DNA of 64,000 nucleotides from Casuarina equisetifolia (lineage: Eukaryota > Streptophyta > Magnoliopsida > Fagales > Casuarinaceae): the NCBI GenBank assembly GCA_028551475.1, contig CM052357.1:29347745-29411744 (forward strand), given 5' to 3'. The notes under the pieces were generated by a model that worked only from the letters and a program-made list of their open reading frames with translations, made no database searches and was not told the origin of the DNA. The position numbers and the translations under genes were made by a program. Shown here piece after piece: positions 1 through 11,084 of this stretch; position 1 is the first letter of the stretch; every line of letters starts with the position of its first letter.

Positions 1-517
1 TCTGTCAAGAAAGTTCTACCTCCGATCATTGGCAACGTAGTTATTTTCTTCACTTTCTCAGCATAGATATCATTGCCTAACACTGATTATCTGCCATTTA
101 AAGATTCTATGCAAGCAGTCACGAGAGACTGCTTCCTGCATTAAATGAGGATATACATGCGTTGTCCTTCTACATCTCCGGAAATGTTAATCGCTGCATC
201 GTCCTCTTGCTTTTTCTGACGTATGAGTTTGCAGATTGGACAGCGATACTTGCTTCATGTTTTCGTGCACTTTATATTTCTGCATGTTTTTTTTTCTCCT
301 CTGTTCTCATTTCCACTCATGGTTTCACATACGCAGCAAAATCAAGAAAATTATGCTTCCACAGTTCTCTTAAACCAAGCATCTTTCTTCTCCACTTTCT
401 AGAGGAAGAAATGTTAGATTCCATGTGTATTTTGTGTGACTCTTCTCTCATATGAGAGCAAATCTAATGACGAAAGTGTTTGACAGCGTTGGAAATGGTA
501 GAAATTATATGGGTTTG
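1..517. repeat. Unit A, first segment (diverged segmental duplicate, non-coding)
   Basis: This stretch resembles about 39780-40250 in unit C and about 61570-62080 in the last unit. Shared landmarks are the 'agactgcttcctg' region near 127 and the 'gaaagtgtttgaca' block near 473. The open frame at 162-455 is not preserved in the other copies, so I see no gene here. The segment ends at the target site of an LTR retrotransposon. Confidence 0.6.
513..517. repeat. Target-site duplication GTTTG, left copy (right copy 6540-6544)
   Basis: GTTTG directly precedes the TG of the left LTR and recurs at 6540-6544 directly after the CA of the right LTR. Uninterrupted counterparts of this site are present in the paralogous units near 31262, 40250 and 62082, each reading GTTTGTATG. 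Together these confirm a genuine insertion and fix both element ends. Confidence 0.95.
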
Positions 518-1805
518 TGTTTGGTGAAATCTAAATGCAAGTGAACATGTCGAACAAGTAATATAATGATAAGAAAGATATCGTCCCACAGAGATTGGTG
601 ATTACTAAACCAATTAATTACTAACAGTGAACAACTCCTAGAATTTATCTAGCAAACCAAATTGATAGATGATAGATTAACTGACTAAATATAAGAAAGC
701 TAAATACAAGAAATATGTTAGAGCATATGATTTCACCATAATTACTAGGTATTAATATTGATTATTTATGCTTGCAAGAGGGATAATATCTATGTGATGA
801 CGGAACTTCCTAATTTATTCACTATCTTATGTCTAGGTATAGCAAACCTACTTAGTGTATTAATTCACTATATCTCTATATATGAATTGAAACAAACCAA
901 ATGCATTAGGATCTATGAATATTCCCAGTTTACACCAAAAGCCACACAAATAACATGGTATATGTCTATCCATATTTAATTTATGGTTACATATTACAAG
1001 AAGCAACTGCATGCTATTTCCTGTCGGTCTTTAACATGCAAATCAAGTCATCTAAGTGGTAGCTAATCACCTAAAAGCATTAAACTCCGTAATATATAAC
1101 TTCACATAAATAAAATATCTTGCAAAACATAATAATCATAAGATTCATACCATCATAATTAGGTTACATCGTAGCTCTAACAAAAATAAACTAAAACATA
1201 AAGAAATAATGAGGAAGAATGGTAATAAGAAATAAAGAAGGCATCTTGAATCCAAGAACAAGAAGTCTGTCACCCTTTTTGTCTTCTCTTAAAGAAAACC
1301 TTGAATTCTTGGCCTCTTTCTTGAGTTGTGCTCAATTTCCTCATTTTCTTTTGCCTCTTCTCTTCTCTTAAATAGGGTTTAGGTTTAGACCTATCTCCTA
1401 TCCTAGTAGAATTAGGTTTTAGAGACCTAAAACAATTGGGTTTTAGAGACCTAAAACAATTGAGTTTTAGAGACCTAAAATAATTGGGTTTTGAACTCCT
1501 AAATTAATTGAGACTTGAATTCCTAACATGACTGGGTTTTCTATTTAAATAGAAAATCCAATAACAATAGAAAATCTAATAACAATTATCCAAAGCCTAA
1601 GCCCATCTTGACTTTCTTGATCTTGATATTACAATTTTGCCACACAATAAGCATCAGGTTCTCCATGTTCATCCTTTTTCTCCTTGTGCTACAAAAACAA
1701 GACAAATTCAAATAAATAAGATGAGTTCAAATATTTTCTCATAAACATTTTATTATTTATTGCCTAAAAAATAGATAAAATAACTCTATAAAAATAGAGT
1801 TATCA
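518..1805 (-). repeat. 3' LTR of gag-only element copy 1
   Basis: The LTR is 1288 bp, with TG at 518 and CA at 1805 in plus coordinates. It carries three tandem copies of a 24-bp unit (core gggttttagagacctaaaac) near 1410-1485, where the partner LTR has two. Its outer end holds a 10-bp perfect inverted repeat (ATAACTCTAT, AAAA loop, ATAGAGTTAT). A plus-strand ORF at 758-979 is antisense to the element and is probably fortuitous. Confidence 0.93.
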
Positions 1806-1819
1806 AAACCCCCAAACTT
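1806..1819 (-). other. Polypurine tract of copy 1
   Basis: Read on the minus strand this is AAGTTTGGGGGTTT, directly next to the first base of the 3' LTR, as expected for the plus-strand DNA primer. The same tract sits at 22406-22419 in copy 2. Confidence 0.85.
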
Positions 1820-3399
1820 AACATTTTGCTAGTCCTCTAGCAAAAGCAATAAACAATATATGTTTTAGATAAAACCCTTTCATGATATTCTCCCATAATT
1901 GCTCAACTTAACAATTCAAAGAAAAATATAGCTTTCATCCAAACACCACAATTGTTTCATAAGATAAGATAGACTCTTAACTATGTTGACCGCATGTGTG
2001 TGTGTGAGTCCTTATCTTTTCAACTATATGCACTCCAAATAGATTCACATTAATATACAATCTTTTAAAATCTTTAACCAAACCTCATATGTTTGCTTTT
2101 CATTCCTCTCTCCACTAATGTAAGCCAATCATCTAATCAAAAATCAATAGGACTTTTATAAGCTTGTAATGTAAGGCTGGGCTAGGGGTAAGATGAAAGT
2201 CATTTAGGCTAAATTCACCCATGAACACATTGCTTTTTAGGATCTAATTTGAGCTTTTGTCACTTCCTTTCTTTGCTTTCTCTTTTTTTTTTTTTTGTAA
2301 ATGATCTTTTTATCACCACTTCTCTCATTTATTTTTTTTTTTCCAAAAATACTTGATTTCACTTGGATTTTGACACTTACAAAAGTCACAATCATGCTTG
2401 CAATCATAAAGTAAGTAGTAGGACTAGAAATGTAACCATTATAATCTTATCTTGTTGATGACATCCAACTACTATGCAAAAGTCAATTTCTGAACCTTTA
2501 GTTGCTTGAATTTGACAATAAGCAATAAGAGAATTCCATTCTTGGACAGATGTTGCTTTTTTTTTTTTCATTCACAAAAGTAACATATTATGCTACATAA
2601 TCATTGCAATCAACATTCTTCCCATATAACATCCTTCCCCTCGACTTCTCTTTACTCATATAGACTTATATCCTAAAAATCAATATGTTCAAGGGTGTAG
2701 GATGAAAAGATAATTTGTCAAAGGCTCAAGGGTATATATATGTGGGTGTTAAATAAAAAAAAATGGATATGAATCAAGGCTCAGCGGGGTGACTGGTGAT
2801 AAATAAATAAGGTTGGCTTGAAAGGCTCAAACGATCCAAAGAATGGCCTAAATCATTTTCTCAATTAGATGTAGCTTAGGATTTCGCCTTAAGAGAAAAT
2901 CAAACAAATTCTAAGATTCAGGTGAGATCTAAGAAAATCACATACTTCACATGAATGTTCTCTAGAGATACACACAATTTCAAAAATGAAGGACTTTTAG
3001 TGCTTAATAGGTGGATCAACATAATCAAAATCACACTTAATTCACACCACAATTGTAGGTTTGAATAAAATCTATATCTTCCAAAGAATCACCAAGAATT
3101 CACAACATGGGATGTAATCATGACATAAAAAAATTTTTAATCAAATTTAGCACAAAGGTTCTTTCCCTACCCCCAAACTTGAATGAAGCATTGTCCTCAA
3201 TGTAAAAAAAAAAATGCAATAATAATGAAGGAATAGGAATGAGAAAACTCCCTTGACTGTAGGTTATATCCATGTAGAGCTCTGAGGAGATGATGGTGAC
3301 AAAACTTCTAATAAAAGGACTAAAACGAAATTGCTTGGGTTGCCTCCCAAGAAGCGTTTGCTTTATAGTTTTCAGCCAAACTATTCTGGATGTTGTTAC
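1820..3399 (-). other. Non-coding interior between gag and 3' LTR, copy 1
   Basis: About 1.6 kb downstream of gag holds no ORF with pol or env motifs on either strand. It contains T-rich tracts (near 2284-2296 and 2560-2569) and, near 3165-3180 in minus orientation, a second purine-rich GTTTGGGGGTAGGG tract. The region is closely similar to 22420-23969 in copy 2. Preservation of non-coding sequence in both copies suggests cis signals or simply recent common origin. Confidence 0.7.
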
Positions 3400-5046
3400 T
3401 CAAGGAGGATGGAACTCCAATAGTTTCGGAGACAGTTTGTGTCGTTTGATGGTTGTGCATTCTTCAATAAGCACAACTGTCTCATATACTTCCAACTTCC
3501 TTTTGTTCTCCAGTCTCTCATTCAAAAGTTTTGCACAACTAGATATTTGAACTGGAGTATCTGCAAAAGAAATGTTAATGTACAGTTTTAAAGATATATC
3601 AAGGAATTCCAAAAACTGCTTATCTTTTACGCGTTGCTGGAATCTTTGGGGAGATGAAGCTGGAGGCATAAAGGACATAGGATTTTCTGGAACAAGGTTG
3701 CTCCTAGGTGCCTCCTCAAGTTGTATGCTGACATCTTTATCATTATCTTTGAGACTCTCCTTGTCAACATCAACTTCTTCTACTTGCTTGCCACATGTTG
3801 GGGTTATTGCCTCTATGGTATCTTCAAGACTTTTCTCTATATCACTAGGCAAAGGACCCTCCTGATTCTCTGAGATCATACTAATGAGCTGACTCATCTG
3901 CACCTCTAATTTTCGGATTGAAGCTTCTTGTCTCTGAAAGCTCGCTTCTTGATTATGAAATTTTGCTTTAATCCCCTCTGTAAAGTTTTGGGTGGTGACG
4001 GCTAGCTCATTGATCATGTCCTCCAAGTTAGGTTTCACCTCTTCTGTTTGCATAAATGTTGGTTGCGGTCTCATCTCATTTGGGTTACTGTATGAAAAAG
4101 TTTGATGGTTGTGCCATCCCGGATTGTACATGTTGGAGTAATAATCATTTTGTGACCTGCTAGGAATCCCAACAAAATTAGCATAATCATTATAATAAGC
4201 ATAAGGGTTACCTACTTGACATTCTGTGCTTGCATGTTCTTCACCAAAAAATTCACATGATCTACTTTGATGTCTCACAACTGAAGTATTTAGGTTGTCT
4301 ATCTTCTCATTGAACACTTCTAATTGTGTAGACATTATGGTGAAGATATCTACTTCATGGACTCCACTTGCTTGATGCATTGGTAGCCTCTTAGTAGACC
4401 ATTGATAGCTATTGGCTGACATTTCCTCCAAAAGGTTATACGCCTCTTCTGCAGTTTTGCTGTGCAAATCCCCTCCTGCAGCTGTATCAATTACAAAACG
4501 AAGATTTGTACTACACCCATCATAAAAAGTTTGTACTTGTAACCAAATGGGTAGTCCATGATCTGGACATTTCCTCATAAGTTCCTTGAATCTTTCCCAA
4601 GCTTCATACACTGATTCATTGTCCATCTGCATAAAAGTAATAATATCGTTATGCATTTTTACAGATTTCATCAAAGGAAAGAACTTACTAAGAAATTTAT
4701 GAGCCAAATCATCCCATGTAGTAATCAATCCTGCAGAAAGAGAAAAGAACCAATTTTTAGCTGTATCTCTAAGAGAAAATGGAAATAGTTTCAACCTAAT
4801 AACATCTTCTGTAACTCCATGATCTCCAATCATGTCACAGAATTCAAGGAATGCTTCAATGTGAGCATTTGGATCCTCATTTGGTAGCCCACTATATTGC
4901 ACAGATTTTTGAAGCATCTTGATGAGCACAGGCTTGATCTCAAAGTTATTTGCCTGATTTGCAAGCCTAATGTTTGATGTAGCATTCCAAAATGTTGGTG
5001 TAACATAATCTTTTAAAAGTCTATATGTATCATCATATCTCTCCAT
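3400..5046 (-). CDS. gag: Gag polyprotein of non-autonomous LTR retrotransposon (548 aa, intact frame)
   Basis: This would be the capsid/nucleocapsid protein that packages element RNA into virus-like particles in the cytoplasm. The N-terminal part (about residues 50-170) matches the plant Retrotrans_gag pattern: DPNAHIEAFLEFCD, FSLRDTAKNWFFSL, TTWDDLAHKFLSKFFP. Around residues 265-280 lies a nucleocapsid knuckle, CEFFGEEHASTEC, in which the second Cys has become Phe; copy 2 retains CEFCGGAHESTEC. A Gln/Glu-rich, coiled-coil-like stretch follows (about 350-400). The C-terminal part (KQFLEFLDISLKLYINI, then RKLEVYETVVLIEEC) resembles the Athila Gag region that precedes protease, and the ORF ends there. 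The frame is open from the first Met, shortly inside the primer site. It is intact, but the altered knuckle may weaken RNA binding. Confidence 0.9.
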   Translation of the reverse strand: MERYDDTYRLLKDYVTPTFWNATSNIRLANQANNFEIKPVLIKMLQKSVQYSGLPNEDPNAHIEAFLEFCDMIGDHGVTEDVIRLKLFPFSLRDTAKNWFFSLSAGLITTWDDLAHKFLSKFFPLMKSVKMHNDIITFMQMDNESVYEAWERFKELMRKCPDHGLPIWLQVQTFYDGCSTNLRFVIDTAAGGDLHSKTAEEAYNLLEEMSANSYQWSTKRLPMHQASGVHEVDIFTIMSTQLEVFNEKIDNLNTSVVRHQSRSCEFFGEEHASTECQVGNPYAYYNDYANFVGIPSRSQNDYYSNMYNPGWHNHQTFSYSNPNEMRPQPTFMQTEEVKPNLEDMINELAVTTQNFTEGIKAKFHNQEASFQRQEASIRKLEVQMSQLISMISENQEGPLPSDIEKSLEDTIEAITPTCGKQVEEVDVDKESLKDNDKDVSIQLEEAPRSNLVPENPMSFMPPASSPQRFQQRVKDKQFLEFLDISLKLYINISFADTPVQISSCAKLLNERLENKRKLEVYETVVLIEECTTIKRHKLSPKLLEFHPP

Positions 5047-5251
5047 CCTTATTACTTAATCTTTCAACAACAACAACTTAACAAAGTTTTTTTTTCAAGA
5101 ATTAAAAGAAACGATTTTTTTTATTTTTCAAGAATTAAAAGAAACAATTTTTTTTATTTTTCAAGAATTAAAAAAAATTATAGGAAAATAAAAGCTAGAT
5201 TAAACTTAGAAATTATTCGGTATTAATATTAATCAGCAATAAAACAACCAA

Positions 5252-5269
5252 TCCCCGGCAACGGCGCCA
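5252..5269 (-). other. Primer-binding site, tRNA-Asp type, copy 1
   Basis: The minus strand reads TGGCGCCGTTGCCGGGGA a few bases inside the 5' LTR. This is complementary to the 3' end of plant tRNA-Asp and is the primer site typical of Athila-group elements. It explains the plus-strand tRNA-like string here, which is not a tRNA gene. Confidence 0.92.
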
Positions 5270-5275
5270 AAAACT

Positions 5276-6539
5276 TGTTCGGTGAAATCTAAATGCAAGT
5301 GAACATGTCGAACAAGTAATATAATGATAAGAAAGATATCGTCCCACAGAGATTGGTGATTACTAAACCAATTAATTACTAACAGTGAACAACTCCTAGA
5401 ATTTATCTAGCAAACCAAATTGATAGATGATAGATTAACTGACTAAATATAAGAAAGCTAAATACAAGAAATATGTTAGAGCATATGATTTCACCATAAT
5501 TACTAGGTATTAATATTGATTATTTATGCTTGCAAGAGGGATAATATCTATGTGATGGCGGAACTTCCTAATTTATTCACTATCTTATGTCTAGGTATAG
5601 CAAACCTACTTAGTTTATTAATTCACTATATCTCTATATATGAATTGAAACAAACCAAATGCATTAGGATCTATGAATATTCCCAGTTTACACCAAAAGC
5701 CACACAAATAACATGGTATATGTCTATCCATATTTAATTTATGGTTACATATTACAAGAAGCAACTGCATGCTATTTCTTGTCGGTCTTTAACATGCAAA
5801 TCAAGTCATCTAAGTGGTAGCTAATCACCTAAAAGCATTAAACTCCGTAATATATAACTTCACATAAATAAAATATCTTACAAAACATAATAATCATAAG
5901 ATTCATACCATCATAATTAGGTTACATCGTAGCTCTAACAAAAATAAACTAAAACATAAAGAAATAATGAGGAAGAATGGTAATAAGAAATAAAGAAGGC
6001 ATCTTGAATCCAAGAACAAGAAGTCTGTCACCCTTTTTGTCTTCTCTTAAAGAAAACCTTGAATTCTTGGCCTCTTTCTTGAGTTGTGCTCAATTTCCTC
6101 CTTTTCTTTTGCCTCTTCTCTTCTCTTAAATAGGGTTTAGGTTTAGACCTATCTCCTATCCTAGTAGAATTAGGTTTTAGAGACCTAAAACAATTGGGTT
6201 TTAGAGACCTAAAATAATTGGGTTTTGAACTCCTAAATTAATTGAGACTTGAATTCCTAACATGACTGGGTTTTCTATTTAAATAGAAAATCCAATAACA
6301 ATAGAAAATCTAATAACAATTATCCAAAGCCTAAGCCCATCTTGACTTTCTTGATCTTGATATTACAATTTTGCCACACAATAAGCATCAGGTTCTCCAT
6401 GTTCATCCTTTTTCTCCTTGTGCTACAAAAACAAGACAAATTCAAATAAATAAGATGAGTTCAAATATTTTCTCATAAACATTGTATTATTTATTGCCTA
6501 AAAAATAGGTAAAATAACTCTATAAAAATAGAGTTATCA
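5276..6539 (-). repeat. 5' LTR of gag-only element copy 1
   Basis: The LTR is 1264 bp and nearly identical to 518-1805 except for one fewer 24-bp repeat. It ends in plus coordinates with the same hairpin and TTATCA, followed by the GTTTG duplication. Confidence 0.93.
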
Positions 6540-6544
6540 GTTTG

Positions 6545-7640
6545 TATGAACTACATATTCGTGACGTTTGGATTTTCATTTTGGAAAGTACAGAAAATAA
6601 GAAAAAAAAAGAAAGGAAAAAGATGCTTGTAGACATATAAACACACTCAAGCCAATCGTATAAGATGAAACGTTTTAGTTAGTTTTAGAGAAGCCCAGGG
6701 TTGGTATATTCAACCCCACTTTGATGATTCCTCTAAACGTTTTAGCGAAGGGGAAAGACATTTTGACTCTACTAAGGGGAGCATAAAAGAACCAACTAAC
6801 GGCAACAAAAAACTCATTAATATTTAATCTGAAAAGCTGCGGGCTAAGTGCTTCGATAGGTCTATAAAAAAGCTTGCTTTTTACTAACATGGAGACGAAC
6901 TCTTGTGGATGGCTAGTGTTTTATAATAGGCACTTCGGACGGCTTACGACTCGGTTTAAGACTTGAACAGTTATAATGGTGTACTATTAAAGAAGTTGTT
7001 CTTGACCGCTCGTACTAAAAGTGAGTGCGTGCACTAAAGTTTTGCTTATTCCTGTTTTCATTTGTTATTCTGTCCATTTATTGTCGTACATGTTTCAATA
7101 GAAATTGCCTGACCACACTACCTTAGATTCTCACTTGAAGCTGGATGGTCAGGAGGGCCTCTAAAGATAAATTCTAGTAATAAAATAACTTAAGAAGCAT
7201 GACGGTTATGGAAATGTAGTACCTACATTCGAAAAACCTTTAATGCAGACCATAGAACCGCTATTGTTAAATAGCACGACCACAATGTAAACTTTCCCGG
7301 AACCTTAAGTAGTCACAACATGTAGCAGAACCAAATGTTGCCCGACTTGGGTGTTCGCTTCTTACGTTTTACTGAACACCACGAATGGTTTCCATAATCA
7401 GATAAGAAGACATGTTAGGTAGACGATGGAGATTTTATTTTATTTTATTTTATTTTATTTTGGTGTCGAGATCAGTTCGTCCAAGTAGCCTCACTAGGAA
7501 AACATTATCATGATCAGGACCTGTAGTCGAACAAATGTTGAATGAAGATATTGGGAACCTGGTTATCTCTGGCCCCGGTACCAGCTTGCTGCACTGCGTA
7601 GTTGGACTCTCAATTGATTAATATAATTGATCGTGGATTT
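6545..7640. repeat. Unit A, second segment (non-coding)
   Basis: This continues the sequence interrupted by the LTR element. It parallels 31267-31990 (unit B), about 42930-44570 (unit C) and 62087-63010 (last unit). Shared landmarks are 'gctgcgggctaagtg' near 6836 and the pentanucleotide tract at 7433. ORFs here (for example 6675-6890 minus) are broken in the paralogous copies, so no gene is called. Confidence 0.6.
7433..7461. repeat. (TTTTA)n microsatellite
   Basis: This is a pentanucleotide run of about six TTTTA units. The same tract, with different copy number, sits at the equivalent place near 44451, 47746 and 62923, so it is an ancestral landmark of the duplicated unit. Confidence 0.9.
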
Positions 7641-8990
7641 TTGAGCATGTTTACAAGTTTAGGTTTTGCTCCCTATTGTTCCACTTTGATTTGAAGAGTG
7701 TACACCATGCAATCGAACAAAATTTGTATCTCTGTTTCTGTTCTCATTCTTATTTTAAATCCAAAACATCCCCTGACGCATGGTTGAATGAGAAAAATAC
7801 TCCACACAACTCTCACAAAAATAATGTGAAACAACTAAAACTCAAGATTCTATTCTTTTTAACTTACATTTGAGAGAAATCTAAAACTTTGAAAAGAAAG
7901 AAAACTTGAAACTTTCCTTCAACTTAGTACTTATTTCCTTGTTAATACATTTTTGTATATCTTACCATTCAACTAGAGGGGAGTGATTTTTTGAACATTC
8001 ATTGGAGGTGAGATTCCAAAATTCAATTGAATTCACTTAGAATAATATATTTTGCAAAAGAAGTCCAAAATTCTTCCTTGAACAGATGATAACATCACTT
8101 CATAGAACTATAAGTCTTATCCTAAATTTAAAAAGATTGCAGTAAGTATTTAAAATTGTTTATAATAGTATTCTTATATAGTGAAATTTATTAAATAGTC
8201 CTTCGAAGGCTTCTTGTCAAATTTGCTGTGGCAGAAAAATGGATGTGACATATATATGTTCTGTTATCCCATTTCAACTTAAACTTGAATGAAACAAAAC
8301 TTCTTATGTAAGCTAGAATAATGAAACAAAGTAATATAACTCAAATATTTCATGATAATTTGATGTGGATCCGCTGAATTTTTGCCTACTTCTAGGGGTT
8401 AAACAAGGGAGGATGCCTTTGCTGCAAGCAGAGAGAACATGAAACAATCTTTGCTCTCACCCATATCCCCAATACACCCTTTCTTTCTCTCAATGATATA
8501 TACTCAATGAACTTATTAGAGCATGCAGGCTTTTCCTTTTTCACTCTATTCTTCTTTACTGGGTTTTCCTTTTTTATTTTTATTTAATAAATATGAGATT
8601 TATTATTCAAAGAAAAATAAATCAACATTATCTTTCACCATTGCTAGTCTTTCTTCATTGCTAGTGAAATAACAATCTGATTGTAGACATACAAGTCATC
8701 TCCATTAAGTAACATTAGAAAAAATTAATGCAAGTGCTCAAACCAGCTTACTACAAGCCTTGTAGAACAACTTTGTATATGGAATAGAGTTAGTTGCATT
8801 ATATACACTGCATCCTATGTAGAGAAGAATCTTCCTTTGGGCAAGTAAATCTAATAGATGATGTGTAGAGAAAGTGGCATGAAAAGAGGTTTGTTGACCT
8901 AAAATTTTTGGAGGACTAGGTTTGATAGAGATTTATACGTGGAATAAGGCGGCAATTGGAAAACTCTTATGATCTCTTGTGCATAATAAC
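7640..8990. other. AT-rich interval with no supported feature
   Basis: I see no gene, repeat boundary or clear relation to the other units here. The 65-codon ORF at 7676-7873 has no recognisable motif and is taken as chance. Confidence 0.4.
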
Positions 8991-9775
8991 TCAAACTCTT
9001 TATGGGTTAAATGGATGGTAACAAAAAATTTGAAGGAAAGAAATGTATTAGAAGTAGAGAGGAAAAATCACTAGCTTGGAGTTTTAAAAATATTTACAAG
9101 TAAGAAGTAAACTTATATAACTAATGATGAGCTCAGAATACACTATTGCCAAAAGTTATGTAGCACTAAGAGAAAATAGAGAAGATACTAAATGGGCAAG
9201 ACTTATATGGAAAGAAGTGTTAAAGCAAAATTTTATCTACTAGATCATTTTAAAAGAAAAACTATTTATAGTAGATTGTGTGGCTATATGGAGTAACTCA
9301 GTAGACTTACAAATGCAACCTTTGCCAACAAGGAGAAGAATCATAAGAACATTTATATTTTAAATGTAGGTTCATAAATTACATATGGAGGGCTCTATTG
9401 GGTATGAATGGATTAACTTCAAGAATTGAAAACTAGGAAATTGAAATAGGTTGGATGATGAAGGTTGTCAAAAGTAAGAGTTTTGCAACAACCTTACTTA
9501 GTATATTTTTTAAACGTTGTACCACATTTGGAAGGAAAGAGATAGAAAAAGATTCAGTGATAAAATTCTAAATAATTCAACTATTATTGCTAAAATCAAG
9601 AAGAATGTGAAAGTGAAGGTTTCATCTATTAAGGGACTAAAGCTTGTAAATTGGAACAAATTCTTGCAAAAGTTCTGCTAAAAGGCAATGTTTGAGCCTA
9701 AATAATGATGTTATAATTGAACAATCTTGTAATTTTTTACAATGATATATAATTCTTGACCTTACACAAAAGAAA
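8990..9775 (+). mobile_element. Degenerate LINE 3' end (second LINE family)
   Basis: This resembles the reverse complement of 42107-42890: both carry the 'gtgtggctatatggag' and 'caacctttgccaacaagg' stretches. It ends in an A-rich tail near 9768-9780. Many stops are present. The position near the tail fits the zinc-knuckle region after reverse transcriptase in L1-type plant LINEs; that assignment is inference. Confidence 0.55.
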
Positions 9776-9824
9776 AAAAGAATTTATCAATTCAGTCATA
9801 GATTATGAGCCATCATTTGCAAAA

Positions 9825-10723
9825 TTATGTTCCTCTAGTTGTATACTTATATTTTGGATTTTGTATTTATTTTTTAAACTATTAAATTGTATTGGCACAA
9901 TTTCCACCTATCTCTAAGTTTTTATTTGAAATTTCAGATAAACAAAAATAAGAATCTTGTTTGTAATGGAGGTCTAGGAATACTTATTATTACTAACAAG
10001 TGTGATGTTTTTTTTTTTTTGATGAAAAGTTAAGAATTAAATATCACTATAAAAAATTATAAATTATTCAATTACAAACATCATCATTTAGACTTAAACA
10101 CTAGATTTGGTAAATTTCAAAGTTTTTATAAGAATTTATTATAATTTATAGGCTTTACTCTCATGATAAATGAAATATTCACTCTCACGTCCTTTTTGAT
10201 TTTATTAATAATGGTTAACAAATGTGATGTATTTTTTTTTATAATGAAAAGTCAAGAATTAAATATCACTATAAATTATGTTCCTCTAGTTGTATACTTA
10301 TATTTTGGATTTTGTATTTATTTTTTAAACCATTAAATTGTATTGGCACAATTTCCACTTGTCTCTAAGTTTTTATTTGAAATTTCAGATAAACAAAAAT
10401 AAGAATCTTGTTTGTAATGGAGGTCTAGGAATACTTATTGTTACTAACAAATGTGATTTTTTTTTTCGAAGAAAAGTTAAGAATTAAATATCACTATAAA
10501 AAAATTATAAATTGTTCGATTACAAACATTATTATTTAGACTTAAACACTAGATTTGGTAAATTTCAAAATTTTTGTTAGAATTTATTATACTTTATATG
10601 CTTTACTCTCCTGATAAATGAAATCTTCACTTTTACATCCTTTTTTATTTTATTAATAATGGTTAACAAATGTGATGTATTTTTTTTATGATGAAAAGTC
10701 AAGAATTAAATATCACTATAAAA
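9825..10723. repeat. Tandem duplication, two copies of about 450 bp
   Basis: 9825-10275 and 10276-10723 are near-identical head-to-tail copies. Both begin TTATGTTCCTCTAGTTG and both contain T-tracts followed by 'gatgaaaagttaagaatt'-type sequence. That motif is the reverse-strand LINE tail also seen at 42107 and 43918, so each copy carries two such tails. Confidence 0.85.
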
Positions 10724-11045
10724 AATTATAAATTATTTGATTACAAACATCATTATTTAGACTCAAACATTGCATTTAATAAATTTCAAAGATCTTGTAA
10801 GAACTTATTATAATTTATAGGCTTTACTCAACTAATAGATGAAATTTTTACTCTCACGTCCTTTTTTATTTTAGTAATAATGATTAAATTATATAAACTT
10901 TTATCACTAAATCTTCTTTTATTTTTTTTTATTTTTTTATTTCCAAATGTGATATAATACAATTTTAAAAGATATATTGTGTAAAGTCGTTGTAAAACTC
11001 TTACTTTTGACAGCCTTAATTATCCAAGATATTTCAACTTTTTAA
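10724..11045 (-). mobile_element. Minus-strand LINE 3'-end fragment
   Basis: This continues the T-tract-led LINE tail and matches 42190-42470 in the same orientation ('aaaactcttac' and 'acagcctt' blocks). It is a non-coding remnant. Confidence 0.5.
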
Positions 11046-11048
11046 TAT

Positions 11049-11080
11049 ATTTCAACATATTTCAACATATTTCAACATAT
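11049..11080. repeat. Short tandem repeat, ATTTCAACAT x3
   Basis: Three consecutive ATTTCAACAT units lie at the junction between LINE debris and the resumed duplicated unit. Confidence 0.8.
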
Positions 11081-11084
11081 GTGA

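Larger units (their letters stand above)
518..6539 (-). mobile_element. Gag-only LTR retrotransposon, copy 1 (TR-GAG-like, 6.0 kb)
   Basis: This is a complete non-autonomous element on the minus strand. It has LTRs at 5276-6539 (5' LTR) and 518-1805 (3' LTR), TG/CA termini, a 5-bp target-site duplication, a tRNA-Asp primer site and a polypurine tract. Inside is a single large ORF, gag (3400-5046). I found no protease, reverse transcriptase, RNase H or integrase motif. The gag ORF stops about where Athila-type polyproteins run into protease, so the rest of pol was probably lost by deletion. The two LTRs are nearly identical apart from one 24-bp repeat unit, which suggests a young insertion. 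The primer site and Gag C-terminus suggest Ty3/gypsy, Athila-related parentage; that is inference. Confidence 0.93.

Noticed and set aside
758..979. ORFs of 73-79 codons (YACKRDNIYVMTELPNLF type) repeated at 758, 5516, 13224, 21360 and 26319
   Set aside because: They lie inside every LTR of the gag-only family, antisense to the element. Their similarity follows from the LTRs being recent copies; start codons vary and no domain is recognised.
1410..1490. Short regularly spaced repeats resembling a CRISPR array
   Set aside because: The 24-bp units are contiguous, without unique spacers, and sit in a plant LTR; this is a minisatellite.
3572..3865. Plus-strand ORFs over gag (3290-3550, 3572-3865, 24142-24342)
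   Set aside because: Reverse-frame shadows of the gag coding sequence.
5252..5269. tRNA-Asp-like string
   Set aside because: Only the 3' 18 bases match. It is the retrotransposon primer-binding site, not a tRNA gene.
6675..6890. Minus-strand 71-codon ORF in unit A
   Set aside because: The equivalent sequence in units B, C and the last unit contains stops and frameshifts.
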